Source: Bugulina stolonifera (lineage: Eukaryota > Bryozoa > Gymnolaemata > Cheilostomatida > Bugulidae). From it: 64,000 bases of DNA. The stretch spans positions 14,629,001 through 14,693,000 of the forward strand of contig OW285196.1 of assembly GCA_935421135.1 (NCBI GenBank), in the 5' to 3' direction. Shown here piece by piece: positions 22,841 through 34,869 of this stretch (position 1 is its first letter; every line of letters begins with the position of its first letter). The notes below the pieces were generated by a model. It was given only the letters and a program-made list of their open reading frames with translations. It did no database searches and had not been told where the DNA came from. The translations under genes were made by a program, and so were the position numbers.

Positions 22841-23774
22841 TTTTGTTACCTACACAACTACTTGTTGAACTGCAACATAATGGCCTTCACAAGAAATATG
22901 AATGCCTTGTCCACAACGGTAGTTGGAGTTAAAAAGTGGATGGGGAACTTTTACCTCTTTAAACAAGGTTGAGTTGCAACAACTCCTCTAGAACTGGTAA
23001 ACATATGTGGGAAACTTGAACTAAATTGCTTAGTAATGTAGGAGGTGTTGAGCGGCAAGACAGGATGGTTGGCCGGGGTGTGCTGTATAACTAATTAAAA
23101 GCTGTAGTCTTGCTCTATTCATTCTTCAATAATAGCTGCCTTCATATTGTCTTACATTTGTTTAACAGGATTACAACCCCTGTAAATGTATTTGATATAT
23201 ATATGATAAATAGTTAGATGGTTCTTGGTCTTGTAGAATGGCATTTACCACCTGCTCTGTGAGCCTGGACATTAGTCTTCTATTGATATGTGAAAAATAT
23301 TAAAAGAAGTGATGAATCATTATTATGAATAACTTATAACTTGTGTGATATAAATATGTATGTACGTTGCTTTTATAAACGTCAGATGTATGTTATATTA
23401 CATATATCTCACATACGCTACTAACAGTCATGCTCTTTATTGATCGGATATCACAGGCTAGACCCATGGTTCAATGGTATAGAGCATCTTCTGTATTACG
23501 CTCCCTGTTTAAAAACTACAACGCTCTTGTTTTTAGTAGATCGTCTGCCCCTGATTTTCTCTGTAAGTGAAATATTTAACATTATGCAGATGTGCAATTA
23601 TTGTTAATAACGTTAACCCTTATTTGGTGTATCCTCCTTCATGTTCCAATTTTAATAGATATTGGTCAAACATTGAACTTGAAACTGTCACATTACCTTT
23701 CTGCTTGTAGAAATAGGTGTGCAATCTGTAGGTGTGGATGATAATATGCTGGGAGCGCAAGGACTGGGGGGCCA

Positions 23775-24030
23775 ATCCATTCTTTACTAAGTGTACAAGG
23801 AGTTGTTCACTCGCTACTACGCATACATGGAGTTATCCACCCTCTACTAGATGTAAATGGAGTTATCCACTCTTTAGAACCTGTGCATGAAGTTATCCAC
23901 TCTTTACTGCATGTGCATAGAGTCACCTACTCACTACTATGTGTACAAGGAGGTATTCATTTTCTACCACATGTACATGGAGTTATCCACTCTCTACTGC
24001 ATGTACATGGAGTTATCCACTCTCTAAAAT
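23775..24030. repeat. 30-bp minisatellite (unit 2)
   Basis: Same 30-bp unit as at 9,745, about eight to nine copies, with changes that interrupt the reading frame. Confidence 0.9.
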
Positions 24031-24039
24031 ATTGTGTTA

Positions 24040-25800
24040 TTCACTAACTGCTTATTGCCTGCTTATTGCCCAGAGGTATTCGTCATACACATGTAGCTTG
24101 TTATTTTAGACACATCAACATTAATTCCATAAAATTGGTTGAAGCACACAAACCTTCTTCTCCTACAGGGCTAAAAATTGTAGGGAATTGCAACAGAAAT
24201 GATGTACAACAAAAGGGGGAAGATATATGACTAGGCCTTTAGTTCAAGTAGGAGCATATTGATGTGAAATTTGTAGTACAGTGTTCAGGCTACATCATGC
24301 CAGAATGTTGGTCGATTTATTGGTAGAATATGTGCTCACTATAATAGCAACACAAAACTTTATGATTAGCCAATTCTACTTGATTAACAATATCTGTCCA
24401 ATAATTAAACATTCATGTGGCCAGGCCTTAGGTTAACCTACATAATTATGTACATGTATTACAAAATGAAAGTAACATACAATGTACATGCTCAAGTGTA
24501 CCTACCTTGTACATACATTACATGTATTATTATTACTACATGTAGTATAACTAGGTATACTATTTACTGGTAGACTAGATGTGTATCACATACCTACTAA
24601 ACAGCTACATGTCCATGTAGTTCACCTTGTCAAACTATCCACCCTTATACATAGTACAGCACTATTTAAGTCGGTCATCATTTTGTTAGATATTACTGAA
24701 AGTACGAGATAGAGCATGCAGGAGTTTAGTGTGGTGAGAGATTTCTATTGCCAGGCATAGCTGTAGCAATATTAAACTGAAGGAGTAGTATTGGAGTCAT
24801 CATATTCTTCCTGTAGCCTTGCATGTATTTTACCCGAAATAACAACTTATACACATGCATGTATGTTGGTAGTAGACAACATCAAATCTTTGACTGGTTT
24901 TTCAGCCTGAATTTGAGACTTACAGTTTGTTTTGCTGCTGATACTATCTCTTCTCCCACACATAAGCCAAAGATGAAATTTCTTTAGAGCTTATTGAGTG
25001 AAATATTGCTCTGTGTTGGCTCTGCGCTTGACTTGGTTAAGGGCACAAACTAACTATTTGACTATATTATTATCAATGCACGTTTGATGAAAAATACAAA
25101 CAATATGATGGATTGTGGAATGGACAAAATAAAGTGAAAGTCAAATTATTATCATGGTATTGAACTCTGATTCTTTAGCCATAGCCACCCATGCAGTAAT
25201 CACAAAATACTACATGGTACTTCCTTTGTGTACACTTTCCTGACTATGACAATGACACTTCAGTGGAACTTTTGTGTCCCTCGGAGTGTGCAATTTATTC
25301 GCTAGTTTACACAATAATTCTGAACCATCTTCACAAATTATATCAGACAGGACAATCCCTATTTTCTTGCTGATAATAATGTTGCTATTAAAAATTGCTT
25401 ATCCATATGCTGTACACTCCGAATCTTGCATGTAATTTATATTATACACATCTATAACACTGTAAATTGTTTGCAATTTGCATAATTATGTAGGCGATTA
25501 GTTTAGTATGATAACTAGGCTATGGACATGTTTGTGTTTGGAACTAAATGTACAAACCTACTGCAGATAATTTGTCAGGACGGCCCATTTCCAGAGATTT
25601 AAACTGCCTATTTTAATTGATGCTAAAATGGTACCCACATCACATGGAAGTCATACGTTACATAGGTGTTCCGAATTGAATTTCCTATTTAATTGCATAA
25701 TTAGGACCTACTTCCCTTAGACCTAATACTAAGCACACTTCCTGACAGAATTTGTGGAAGTACTGGCAAAATTGGCCATCAGTGGCATATACAATGTACA
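24040..25800. other. Intergenic region (unit 2)
   Basis: No gene is seen. Collinear with 10,000-11,830 but with more indels than the rest of the unit. Confidence 0.55.
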
Positions 25801-25810
25801 TGTACAATGT

Positions 25811-25888
25811 ATATATAAAGCTGAAGGTCTCAAAAGTCAGGCATTAGTCCTATAATAAAAGGAAGGAAATCACTTGCGCTGAAGGCAA
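25811..25888 (+). promoter_or_regulatory. TATA box and non-coding exon 1 of the Gly/Arg gene (unit 2)
   Basis: tatataaag lies at 25,811-25,819. The leader ends at 25,888 before GTAAGT and is nearly identical to the unit 1 leader. Confidence 0.65.
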
Positions 25889-26019
25889 GTAAGTACAGAA
25901 AATACATTGTAGATTTAAGCTGACATCGTATAATACTAGTAAATTGTTAAGATTGTGAATTTGTATGATGTAAATAATATTGTCCACACCTCAATTATAA
26001 TAATTTATAGCAGTTTTCT

Positions 26020-26256
26020 TATACATATAATATATAATTAATATATACATATGTATATACTATATATACATGTATATGTATATAATAGTTGAATATCATT
26101 TGTGTGAATATTCTCTCCAAATACATGTACATTGTTAAGTTAAATTTACCAACAGCTAAGCAGCAGCTTAATTCTGTCACAATGTGCATTTTACATGTAC
26201 ATAATATATGTGTACATAATATACATGTACATAATATACATGTACATAATATACGT
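26020..26256. repeat. AT-rich repeats in the 5' intron of the unit 2 Gly/Arg gene
   Basis: A run of alternating ta/at with tatataca words (26,020-26,085) and about four copies of the 15-bp unit atgtacataatatac (26,195-26,256). The corresponding intron of unit 1 lacks most of this, so it expanded after the duplication. Confidence 0.85.
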
Positions 26257-26445
26257 GATTATAACAAAAGCAAATTTTGCTGCCTTATTATTTATATGCA
26301 TGCCGCCTGTCTTAGAATGATTTACTATGTATAACAATCATGGAAAATATTCAGCAAACACCGCACTATAATAACAATGACAACACTATAGCTGACTGCT
26401 AACCGCTGTCGTTTAATACTAATTGCAGAATAAGTGTGCGGCAAC

Positions 26446-27085
26446 ATGAAGGTCCATCTGATACTACTGCTTTTTGTCTGCGTTACGCTTGCTTTGGGTA
26501 TGGCTCAAGGACCACGTGGAGGACCAGGTAGAGGACGTGGTGGACCAGGTAGAGGACGTGGCAGAGGTCAAGGTAGAGGAGGTAGACCTGGACCTAATTC
26601 TCCCCTAGGCCGTATGTAGTTTATTTAACATATTACCATAATTTGCTTATGATAGTTGTGTCTGACTGCTCTCTATCCAAATCTGCATGTGGTGACGACG
26701 ACACACTCTGTGTCATCTAATTAAAGGGTTTTATTAGCAAAATCTCTAAATGACTGTACTGCAAACTGTAACTTGTTGCCAATGGCCTTTTGGAAGGTTG
26801 ATACCATATATATATACATGTAGTATTAACGAGAATATCTACAATAGTTTTAAAAATACGATCAACAATACTTTAACCATTTTTATCATGCTATCAACAA
26901 TGTTATAAACGACATCTTATACAGCCATGTAATTTGTTTAAATTTGCTGCATAATATGTTATACACAATAGCAATGAATTCCATAACACCATCCTTACTT
27001 TGTAGAATGTTTGCAACAGTGCAAGATGCAGTGTCTATCCACCACAACAACAACTGTTGCACCCGGCCCACTCCCTCTCCGCTAA
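26446..27085 (+). CDS. Secreted Gly/Arg-rich peptide with short Cys/Thr C-terminus (unit 2)
   Basis: Second copy of the 12.3-kb gene. The acceptor ATTGCAG precedes 26,429 and the ATG is at 26,446. The signal peptide is about 21 residues, followed by a shorter Gly/Arg repeat region (to residue 55). The phase-1 donor is GTATGT at 26,612. The last exon, 27,006-27,085 (acceptor TTTGTAG), codes Cys at 57, 61 and 65, then Thr5 and a Pro-rich end, 81 residues in total. The repeat region is 15 residues shorter than in unit 1, consistent with in-frame repeat contraction, whereas the Cys/Thr exon keeps its exact length. AATAAA is at 27,274. Confidence 0.68.
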
Positions 27086-27273
27086 GAGACCACACTCTAT
27101 CACACTACTCTGTCTAGCTCTGTAGCATGGCATGATTGATTGATAGACTATAATCATAATTGGCATGTACCCTATTTCCTGTATTTTCTTAATTAACTTG
27201 CAACTAATCATTATTGAATACTTGATTACATTATTTTATGTACACTTCCTGTAATCATTGCTTGACGGGATGA

Positions 27274-27279
27274 AATAAA
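27274..27279 (+). terminator. Polyadenylation signal AATAAA
   Basis: It lies 189 bases after the stop, at the same place as in unit 1. Confidence 0.55.
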
Positions 27280-27903
27280 GGAATTATTATCAGCAAAATT
27301 TACAGTTTAAATTAGTGAAGTTAAAATTTAATTTCTGAATTTCTATATGCACATCCTTCTTCCCTTTGCTGCATCAGATCTACAGGTTGTCTAGGGTACA
27401 TAGTACAATGTATACTAACAGTTGGCTGAAGTAATCACAGAACCCAACACTAGTTGATACATGTATCATTAGCTTGGATTGGCTGCCACAAATACATGAT
27501 CAAGCTTACTGGGTGCAATTTGATATTTAAGCAGCAACTCAGGCATGGGCTCTAGAAGTACTGAAGGTAACCCAATGTTATCAGTCTGCTAGCGTCAAGC
27601 AAGACTTCTATTGACCTTGCCATTTTATTTTTATTGATATTGTTTTTTATTATCTTGACTGGCACTTCTGCATCATATTGTTATAACTTGATATAGATTG
27701 ATCAGGACCATCTTTATGTTTTAGTTTCATAATGAGCATATACTGTTTATATACGTACATGTATGTACATGTATACAGTATGTACATCTACATGTATATT
27801 TTATGAGTATCTTAGTTAATTACACAAATAGTCTCTCTGACTACACAACAGTGTTCCTGGCATAGTATGGTAAGTTTCAAGTTGATAGCTGATAGCATTA
27901 TAA

Positions 27904-28570
27904 TGTAATGGTACGCACAGTCGTATCTTACATCATTCTGACACTCATTCTCGTGTGCATGCATTTATATATCTGCTTGTACTTTACTTATATGTTATTG
28001 TATATACGTGTATGATTATTACTAAGTCTTTTAATGCCTTTTATACCCATGTACAGAGGCCCGACCTCTCAGAATCCATTGATATTCATTTTGTACATGA
28101 ATTGGACCATTATAAGCAACTTTTGTAGAACCCGACCTATTTTGGGTCGGCCGTCGGGCTTCCGGCGGCCATGTTGTTGCGCAACTTCCGGACGACCTTA
28201 CGTCGTCTTTTCCCGACACTACGCCGGGCGGAAGTCCTTATACTATATATAGGGCATTGTTTCACTGTTCATTGCCTCAGTCTTCACTTGGCTTTCAATA
28301 AAGACACATCTATACTTGATACAGAGACTTTCACTTCCTTTTGACAGGTCATTCGCTTAGCGAACCGCCTACTAGGTCGGATCACTCTCTTTCAAGGTAT
28401 AGTCTGAAGGTCAGACTTGGGACCAGATGGGTCGTCTCTGGTAGTTTTTGGGCTACTGAGACCGCTCGATCTTTCATGTAATGCGAAGGCCTAGCACCAC
28501 TCATAGGCACTTCATTTCTGGGTCGATAGTCGTCCAAGGACGACCGCACCAAATAACAGAAACCATTACA
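27904..28570 (+). mobile_element. Solo LTR, 667 bp, at the unit 2/3 junction
   Basis: Termini TGTAATGG and CCATTACA, flanked by the 4-bp duplication ATAA. The unit 1/2 junction at about 13,908-13,920 shows the intact empty site. It has a TATA-like box (about 28,243-28,250) and an AATAAA, and is related to the LTR at 8,749, which has a longer and diverged 5' part. Confidence 0.85.
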
Positions 28571-28860
28571 ATAACACCATAATTTAGTAGGTAGGACAGT
28601 GATTGAATTGTATACAATCACAAGATTAGTACAGCACACTCATTATCAAATACTAGAGTCAGCATTGGGGAAGTACACGTAACATATCTGCTACTGTATT
28701 TATGTTAATAGAATAAATGGAAGGATAGCTTTCAAGTGTAAAACCATTTAATATATTTTGACATCTAACAATAATTTGGTACAGCAGTAACTCAAAAACT
28801 GACACACCTAAAGTGGCTCTATGGCTTTCCATTAATTATTTACCACAGAGAATTCTGTAG
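28571..28860. repeat. Start of a third, diverged unit copy
   Basis: After the LTR the sequence resumes as a diverged copy of the unit start. The segment around 28,745-28,850 matches positions 190-290, including the run reading 'ttggtacagca' and the 'gtggctct...ggctttccatta' segment. Similarity fades after about 28,860 and the sequence becomes unrelated to the unit. Confidence 0.8.
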
Positions 28861-30520
28861 AAATGAACCTATGAGTAACCACACAGTACAGAATAACTCA
28901 GTCTAGAAGAAATATATACATGTAACGCGCTTTGAAAAGATGGTATGACTCCTACACTTGCATGTTTATCAGGAATCATTAGAATTTCCATGACAATTAT
29001 ATTATTGTAGTACGCTTATTAATGACTAGTACCACATTTCACCTCCAGCGACAGATCACATCTATGCTCAGTCCTGATATCAAAGTATGGTTGCCATTCA
29101 CACATGCTATACTGGGAATCCTACAATGAATTTAGCATCAAGTTCAGACAGTAATCTTGATAATCAGAATAAATGGCACATCTTAGAGTAATACAATTAT
29201 TATATCTCTACAAGTTGCTTTTAGAGACATTGAACTATGGGTAGTTAGAGTTGTAAAGTACATGTAGCTCAAAGCTGCAAGCATTTAATTTTGAAATTTG
29301 CTGCCATTTGGCTGGCTGAGATCCTGTCTTAAAAGTAAGGAATTGTCGGAATAAAAAGAAGCTACTGTTTTAAACCATTTTACCACCAGAAGGTGCAGCT
29401 TGATTTTCGAAAGAATTTCACTATGTGCTCTAGCCGGTATACTGTATAATTTATATAATTATATGCTACTCTCTGTGACTAAACCACATTTACAAATTTA
29501 TTTCTGATTAGTGACAAAGACGTTATGTACATGTAGCATGTCCTTAAGTAACAAGTACGTTTAAGTCTGCACACTTACCTGGTACATGTATGTAAGCCAT
29601 GTTCAGATCTTCTGTAATTCATATAATGAAGTGGAGTGGAAATTGTATCAATATAGGGTAATTCCTTCTCATTAGCTGGCTGGGCTTCCTTGACCTTTTG
29701 TAGTCCTATGCAACATCTGCCTCCCCATGGAGCTGAAACATGTCTAGCAACCTTGTTAATTGATTATTTACGAGTGACAGTAGCCACAGCTCAGCAACAT
29801 CTTAAACAACCTAAGAGAGAAATCAACCTAAACAGCTGAAATGAGCAGATTGTATAAGCTTTTTGGGCTAAAATAGGTTTATAGTAATAGTGGTGGTTTG
29901 CATCACGAAGGAGCTGTAACAATTACATTTACTTCATTGCCAACTTACTTTTCAACTAGAATAGAGATTAAACTTGAAAAAAACCGGACTGATTACATGT
30001 AACTGCTACCCTGGACCTACATGCAATAACTACCTGGTGTCTACTAGCTGTTACATGTATGTCTACATGACTGTGCCTTATTTTTACATACTGTACGATA
30101 ATATATCGTTGTATACAACACATTGTACATTATGTACAAGTAAAAGCTGCATTATATTAAAGTTGAATTAACCCCAAAGAATGTCTAGTTTTCCTGGGTT
30201 GGCAGGCAAAATTTATCAACTCTCTCACGCATTCTATACAGTGATGCATCATACTAAAATATAGTTATTTTCGGTTTATTTGATTAGGCACATCATATTA
30301 TTATATCCTACAAAGGTCCGAGGGCTTAACAAGGGCAACCCTAGGCAAGTGCGATACTAAATACAGATTTTGTCAGTAGAAATTCTAGTCAAACTGTTAT
30401 AGACAGATGGAATGCTTGCATTGCAATACTATACTTTGTAAAAGCTTGGTTTAAACAAACGAATTTGCGGAATTTGATGAGCTCACAAACAATTTGTGGA
30501 AATCAATCTTTTTCATTTCA
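28860..30520. other. Unassigned region
   Basis: No gene that I can support. An ATG at 30,181 opens a 27-codon frame that could be a first exon for what follows, but its splice phase does not match the next candidate exon. AT-rich sequence with tacatgta words. Confidence 0.5.
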
Positions 30521-30521
30521 G

Positions 30522-30829
30522 ATTCAAAGTACGAGGACAGCATGACAGCCAAAACATTTACTGTACCATATCACCCTGGTAAGTTGGCATACTGAATTCT
30601 TGGTCAAGCTGACTTAATGCGAGCTGAACTTGACTGCATTTACTTAAGTAACTAGCAGCCCCAAAGTTTTTACTTTGCTGCTATTTGCAGTGAGCTGGTG
30701 CAAGTTATTTGTTATATTATAGAGGTAATGACTACAGTTTTCCCAATTATTATATTAATACCAATGTGCAATTGATTTATTTCAGATGACGGTGATCAGT
30801 ATAAATCAACCATAATAGGAAAAATTTAG
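30522..30829 (+). CDS. Two candidate exons of an unknown gene
   Basis: Exon 30,522-30,578 has acceptor TTTCATTTCAG and donor GTAAGT, phase 1 on both sides. It joins in phase to 30,786-30,829 (acceptor TTATTTCAG), which ends in a stop. The combined C-terminal piece is about 32 residues, rich in Asp, Tyr and Pro. Alternatively, the second exon could use a GTATAA donor at about 30,799 and continue in phase 2 into 31,437, making these the 5' exons of the next gene. No start exon was identified. The product is not recognised. Confidence 0.3.
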
Positions 30830-31436
30830 TACACAGTCAATAGTACACAGTACATGTAGTTTTGCCTGATATTAATAGTCCACGTCTTTCAACTTGTATG
30901 TCTTTGCTTGTAATAAAATTTACACTTACAGAATACTAGAAACAACTAGCATGCATATCTTCTTCTATAATGTGTACTCTGTAGAGATTTTAACTGAATT
31001 TTACCAAATCAGCTATTGGACACTATTAATGTTAGAGTTGTCTCATCGTCTGCACCGGCAATATTCCTATTCACTGATTTCATGCAGTGCCTTCACCCAG
31101 TTTCAAGTTTTTTTCTTATGTCCCTATATATTCATGTAGAGCCTTGATTGAGCTTCAAGTTTTTCAAATTTTAACTGGATCATCATGTAGTATCCATTGT
31201 TCCATATATTACAACGTTTAGATAGTGACTTTAACCCTGCCACATATCCATCAACATAAATATTCTCTTTTTATTTAATTATCAAGTAATTAAATTTCCA
31301 CTGGTTTATGTAATGTAGTATAGATAGGTGAGTATTTAGTGCTTGTGTTACTTGTATTTTGAATAATGTGTTTATCATGATTGTTATGACCATCACCTCA
31401 CGTCATAATGTGTAATACATGTATATAATGTTTCAG

Positions 31437-34400
31437 AACTTTACGCAAAGGCTATTGCCAACAGTACATTGGTGGCCTTGACCAGGCCTACTATGAAGAT
31501 TTCGATGATTGTAAAACGAAAAGTGAGTTATAAAATGTAAAATGTTTCACCATTATTATACATGTATATAATTATAATATCTTATTTAATGTCGTTACGG
31601 GTAATAGATGGTCACATGAATGTGTGCTTATTGAATGTATAGGTACAATATCAGTTTTTCAGTGAACACACAATAATGATACATGTATGTCTGTTATGAC
31701 ACTCTTATATAATCATATTATAACATTATTTTTAGCACCAGTACAGGTAGAGATGCCCTCCACCAGCATAACAGAGGAGCAGTGGTGGCTGCCTAAAGTG
31801 CTCAAGGTTGAAGACTTTTCATTCTGCACTAAAGAAATTTGTAAGTTTATATGCATTTACCTAAATTTATTCTCATGGTATATTTCTCCTAAGAAGATGA
31901 TACTCTTATATAATTATATTATAACATTATTTCTACATGTAGCACCAGTATAGGTAGAGATAGTCTCAGCCTGTACAATGAAGGAGCAGGGGTGGCTCCC
32001 AGAACAAACAGGTGCAAATGAATACTGCCTTCCAGCAGCAATATGCAAGTTTTCTTTCTCCTACGATGATTAAGCTAGATACATATTTATTTACTGTATT
32101 ATTGAAGAGAATAAGCTTGAGGTGGACTGCCAATATCCCTATATATTCATGTAGAGCTTTGATTGAGCTTCAAGTTTCTTTAATTTTAACTGAATCATCA
32201 TGTAGTATCCATTGTTCCATATATTACAATGTCTAAATATTGACTTTAACCCTGCCACATATCCATCAACATAAATATTCTCTTTTATTTAATTATCAAG
32301 TAGTGAGATGCACAGTAGTTTCTGTAATGTGGTATAGATAGTTGAATATTTCGTGTCCGTTTTACTCCTATTTGGATCATTAGAAGACCTCAAATTTGGA
32401 ATGGTAAAAGTTAAGCTCCTCAGCTGCACAAGTAGATTATATGTATGTATGTGTATTTATTACCCATAACATTAAATAGCCAGTATTTCAGCTGTAGACT
32501 GATTGAATACTTGCATTACAACCTGATACTGTTGTGATTTCACTAGAAAGATTGACCATGTTTATTAGTGTGAGTATAAAATATTCATGAAGATCTAGTC
32601 GGAGGTTAAGTTACTAACTTTTGTGAAACTTGCACAGCACCTGTACTAGTCTTACCTAAGTTACATGTAGGTTCAGCCTGCATACACACACGTTTACTTT
32701 GTTTAAATCATTGTAGAGCAAGATCCCATGGGTCATCGGAGCTGTAGTAGTGGTGGGTGCGGCCTATGCAGACCTCCATCTACAGAGAAACTACATGTAG
32801 CCTACTACTATAACCACTATTATTTGTGTCACCCGCTACAAATCTGAATTTATATATTACACATTGAATTATTTGGTTAAAATTACTGGCATTAGCATTA
32901 TTTTTGATATTTTAGTGCCACTACCGACTGTTAGTTACTGAGCTTACCTACTAGACCATTAATGAGGTTTTTTATCACCATTCATCTGAAGATTGCATAG
33001 CATAAAACTATTAGTTATGAAATAATAAAATGATAATATAATATTAGTAATAATTTAATCGTATCAAGCTCTGTAGCATTGCTACATGTACATGTATATT
33101 GAGCACTTTGTTAGATGGATAGTAGTCTAATACTAAATTTTACACCACAATTTATATGGTTGTGGTTTGTAGTAATGTGGTTTATAGTAATACATATATG
33201 CAGCATAAAGTGCACACAGGTAAAACATCAACTAGTAAGCTTGCAAACAACTACTGTATTATAGTGAAAATCAGCTCCCCTCTGTCCACCAGAATTACAT
33301 TTTCTCAACTTACTGGTAGGAAAACTACCATATATTTTATTATAGACATTGTAGTACCAGTACATGTGGAGAGAGCGGCAAGCTCCGACGATCCATATCA
33401 TTCCGTCTCTCATATAATATCAGTGAGCTGGGTCCACCAAGGGCCAACCATAAGTCACTGATATTAAAAATTATACATTGTTGCTATAGTCCCAATTTAA
33501 TACTGTATTAGTTAAGTGTAAAATGCAGCTACATACATGTATACACACATTCATATACACACACTTTAACTATTGGATTCTTTTGTTGGTTTAATGTATA
33601 ACATTATTGATGTTAGTGCCACTACCAACTTTTTGTTACTGAGCGTGTTGATAGCTACTGTAACATAATTATAATCTAATGCGGTTTATTGTAATAGGTA
33701 CATCTGCAGCATAAAGTGCACACAGCGACTGTAAAACACCAACTAGTAAACTTGCAAACAACTACTGTATTATAGAGAATACCAGCTCCCCTCTGTCCAC
33801 CATAATTACATTTTCTCAACTGACTGGTAAGAAAACTACCATAATATACCATAAATTATTTTAATATTATTGACCTGGTACATTGTAGCACCAGTTCCTG
33901 TGGGAAGAGCAGTGGATTCTGACATCCACGAAAGCCAACCTGTCTCTCATATATGTTTAGACCATACTTTGACTTTGATACTATTACTAATTTAGTTGGT
34001 TTAACTCAAAGTAATCTACTTTTTACTCTCAATTAATTTAAAATGATATCTGTGGAGTTGGCCAACTAATAATCTAATTATTCACAATCGCATTGTATAC
34101 AACCTATTGCGTGGCAATATCTTGCAGTGTATTGGTACTAGTGAGCTGGCATTACAGTCATGTTGTATTCTAACAACTATAATAATATAACTTTACATGT
34201 GCATTTGTGTTACATTAGTCGTATTCGGATATTGCACCGTGCAAGCTTATAAATAGCAATATGCGGCAATAACAATATATTTTATTCAATAATATAGCGC
34301 TAGCTATAACGCAAGGCAAGGCGTGCCTGCCAATCAGACTGTGGTCTGCCTCATTCAACTAGATTCGGGGTCGAAAATCGGGACAACTCATATATATGTT

Positions 34401-34868
34401 GCAATGCTGCCGGTCCAGAGCTCGGCTCCGGGTGGCACTAGAACCTTGGAACCGGGTCCCGCTGCATCGCTGCCAGGGTGGGCCCCTAGCCTTAGGCCCT
34501 CCTACTACTAATAATAACTGCTATTATTACATACTACAAGCATTTATTTAGTATTTAAATGCATATTTGTTCAGTTATCAATCTTTAAATATTAGATGTC
34601 TTCATTGATTTATTTTATTAAAATCACTGAATCACTGCATTTGATATTATATTAGTGCTAGTACCAACTTTTTTTACTGAGGCTGTTGATAGATCTACCA
34701 TAAGAATAATCTAACGTGTTATATTGTATTACAGCAGCACAAAATGCACACATCTAAAATACAAACTTATTTAAGCCATTGCAGAGCAAGATCTCATGGG
34801 TTTTTGGGGCTGCAGTAGGGGTGGGTGCTGCCTACGCAGCTTACCACATGTACAAGAAATTTTGCTAG
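31437..34868 (+). CDS. Putative tail-anchored membrane protein, C-terminal four exons
   Basis: A phase-consistent chain: 31,437-31,522 (acceptor GTTTCAG, donor GTGAGT, coding an acidic Tyr/Asp-rich segment with two Cys), 31,736-31,840 (phase 1; donor GTAAGT; contains E-E-Q-W-W), 33,355-33,422 (phase 1 in, phase 0 out; donor GTGAGC) and 34,785-34,868 (acceptor CATTGCAG). The last exon codes one hydrophobic Gly/Ala/Val helix, a basic YKK end and a stop, which is the form of a tail anchor. The 5' end is missing. Extra copies of the exons lie between (31,943, 32,717, 33,893), some broken, so other splice combinations are possible. I do not recognise the family. The helix loosely resembles the membrane segment of CDGSH proteins, but that segment is N-terminal there. 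Confidence 0.4.
31943..32050 (+). pseudogene. Broken duplicate of exon 31,736-31,840
   Basis: The acceptor region and coding sequence repeat the exon at 31,736 (same leading CA-CCA-GTA and the E-Q-x-W-L-P core), but the fourth codon is TAG where the intact copy has CAG. The rest of the frame is open. The flanks are duplicated as well: 32,130-32,340 matches 31,120-31,340. Confidence 0.55.
32717..32800 (+). CDS. Duplicate terminal exon with membrane helix
   Basis: Acceptor ATCATTGTAG, then 27 codons and a stop. Same length, phase and layout as 34,785-34,868: Ser-Lys-Ile start, a W-V, a Val/Ala/Gly helix and a polar end. It lacks the basic YKK end of the other copy. It could be an alternative last exon or a relic of a tandem duplication. 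Confidence 0.4.
   Translation, partial: SKIPWVIGAVVVVGAAYADLHLQRNYM
33893..33960 (+). pseudogene. Duplicate of exon 33,355-33,422 with lost donor
   Basis: The stretch 33,716-33,960 repeats 33,217-33,422 (same 'caactactgtattatag' and 'ctcccctctgtccacca' words). The exon frame (P-V-x-V start, P-V-S-H-I end) is open, but the GTGAGC donor of the other copy is not conserved. Confidence 0.45.
34320..34505. repeat. GC-rich dispersed repeat, copy 1
   Basis: A GC-rich island in AT-rich sequence. The words 'tatgttgcaatgctgccggt', 'cgggtggcactagaaccttg' and 'ttaggccct' recur in the element at 45,975-46,300. Open frames through it are incidental. It is probably a mobile element or a recent import from elsewhere in the genome. 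Confidence 0.7.
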
Positions 34869-34869
34869 G

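Larger units (their letters stand above)
13925..27903. repeat. Segmental duplication, unit 2
   Basis: This is the second copy of the approximately 14-kb unit, collinear with unit 1. It keeps both peptide genes intact. It lacks the hAT-like MITE and the LTR at the matching sites, and it has about 1.46 kb (21,190-22,655) between two sequences that are adjacent in unit 1. It is ended by a solo LTR inserted at the junction with the third copy. Confidence 0.95.

Noticed and set aside
34323..34511. Frames in the GC-rich repeat (also 46,029-46,247)
   Set aside because: GC-rich sequence has few stops; the frames are not conserved between the two copies.
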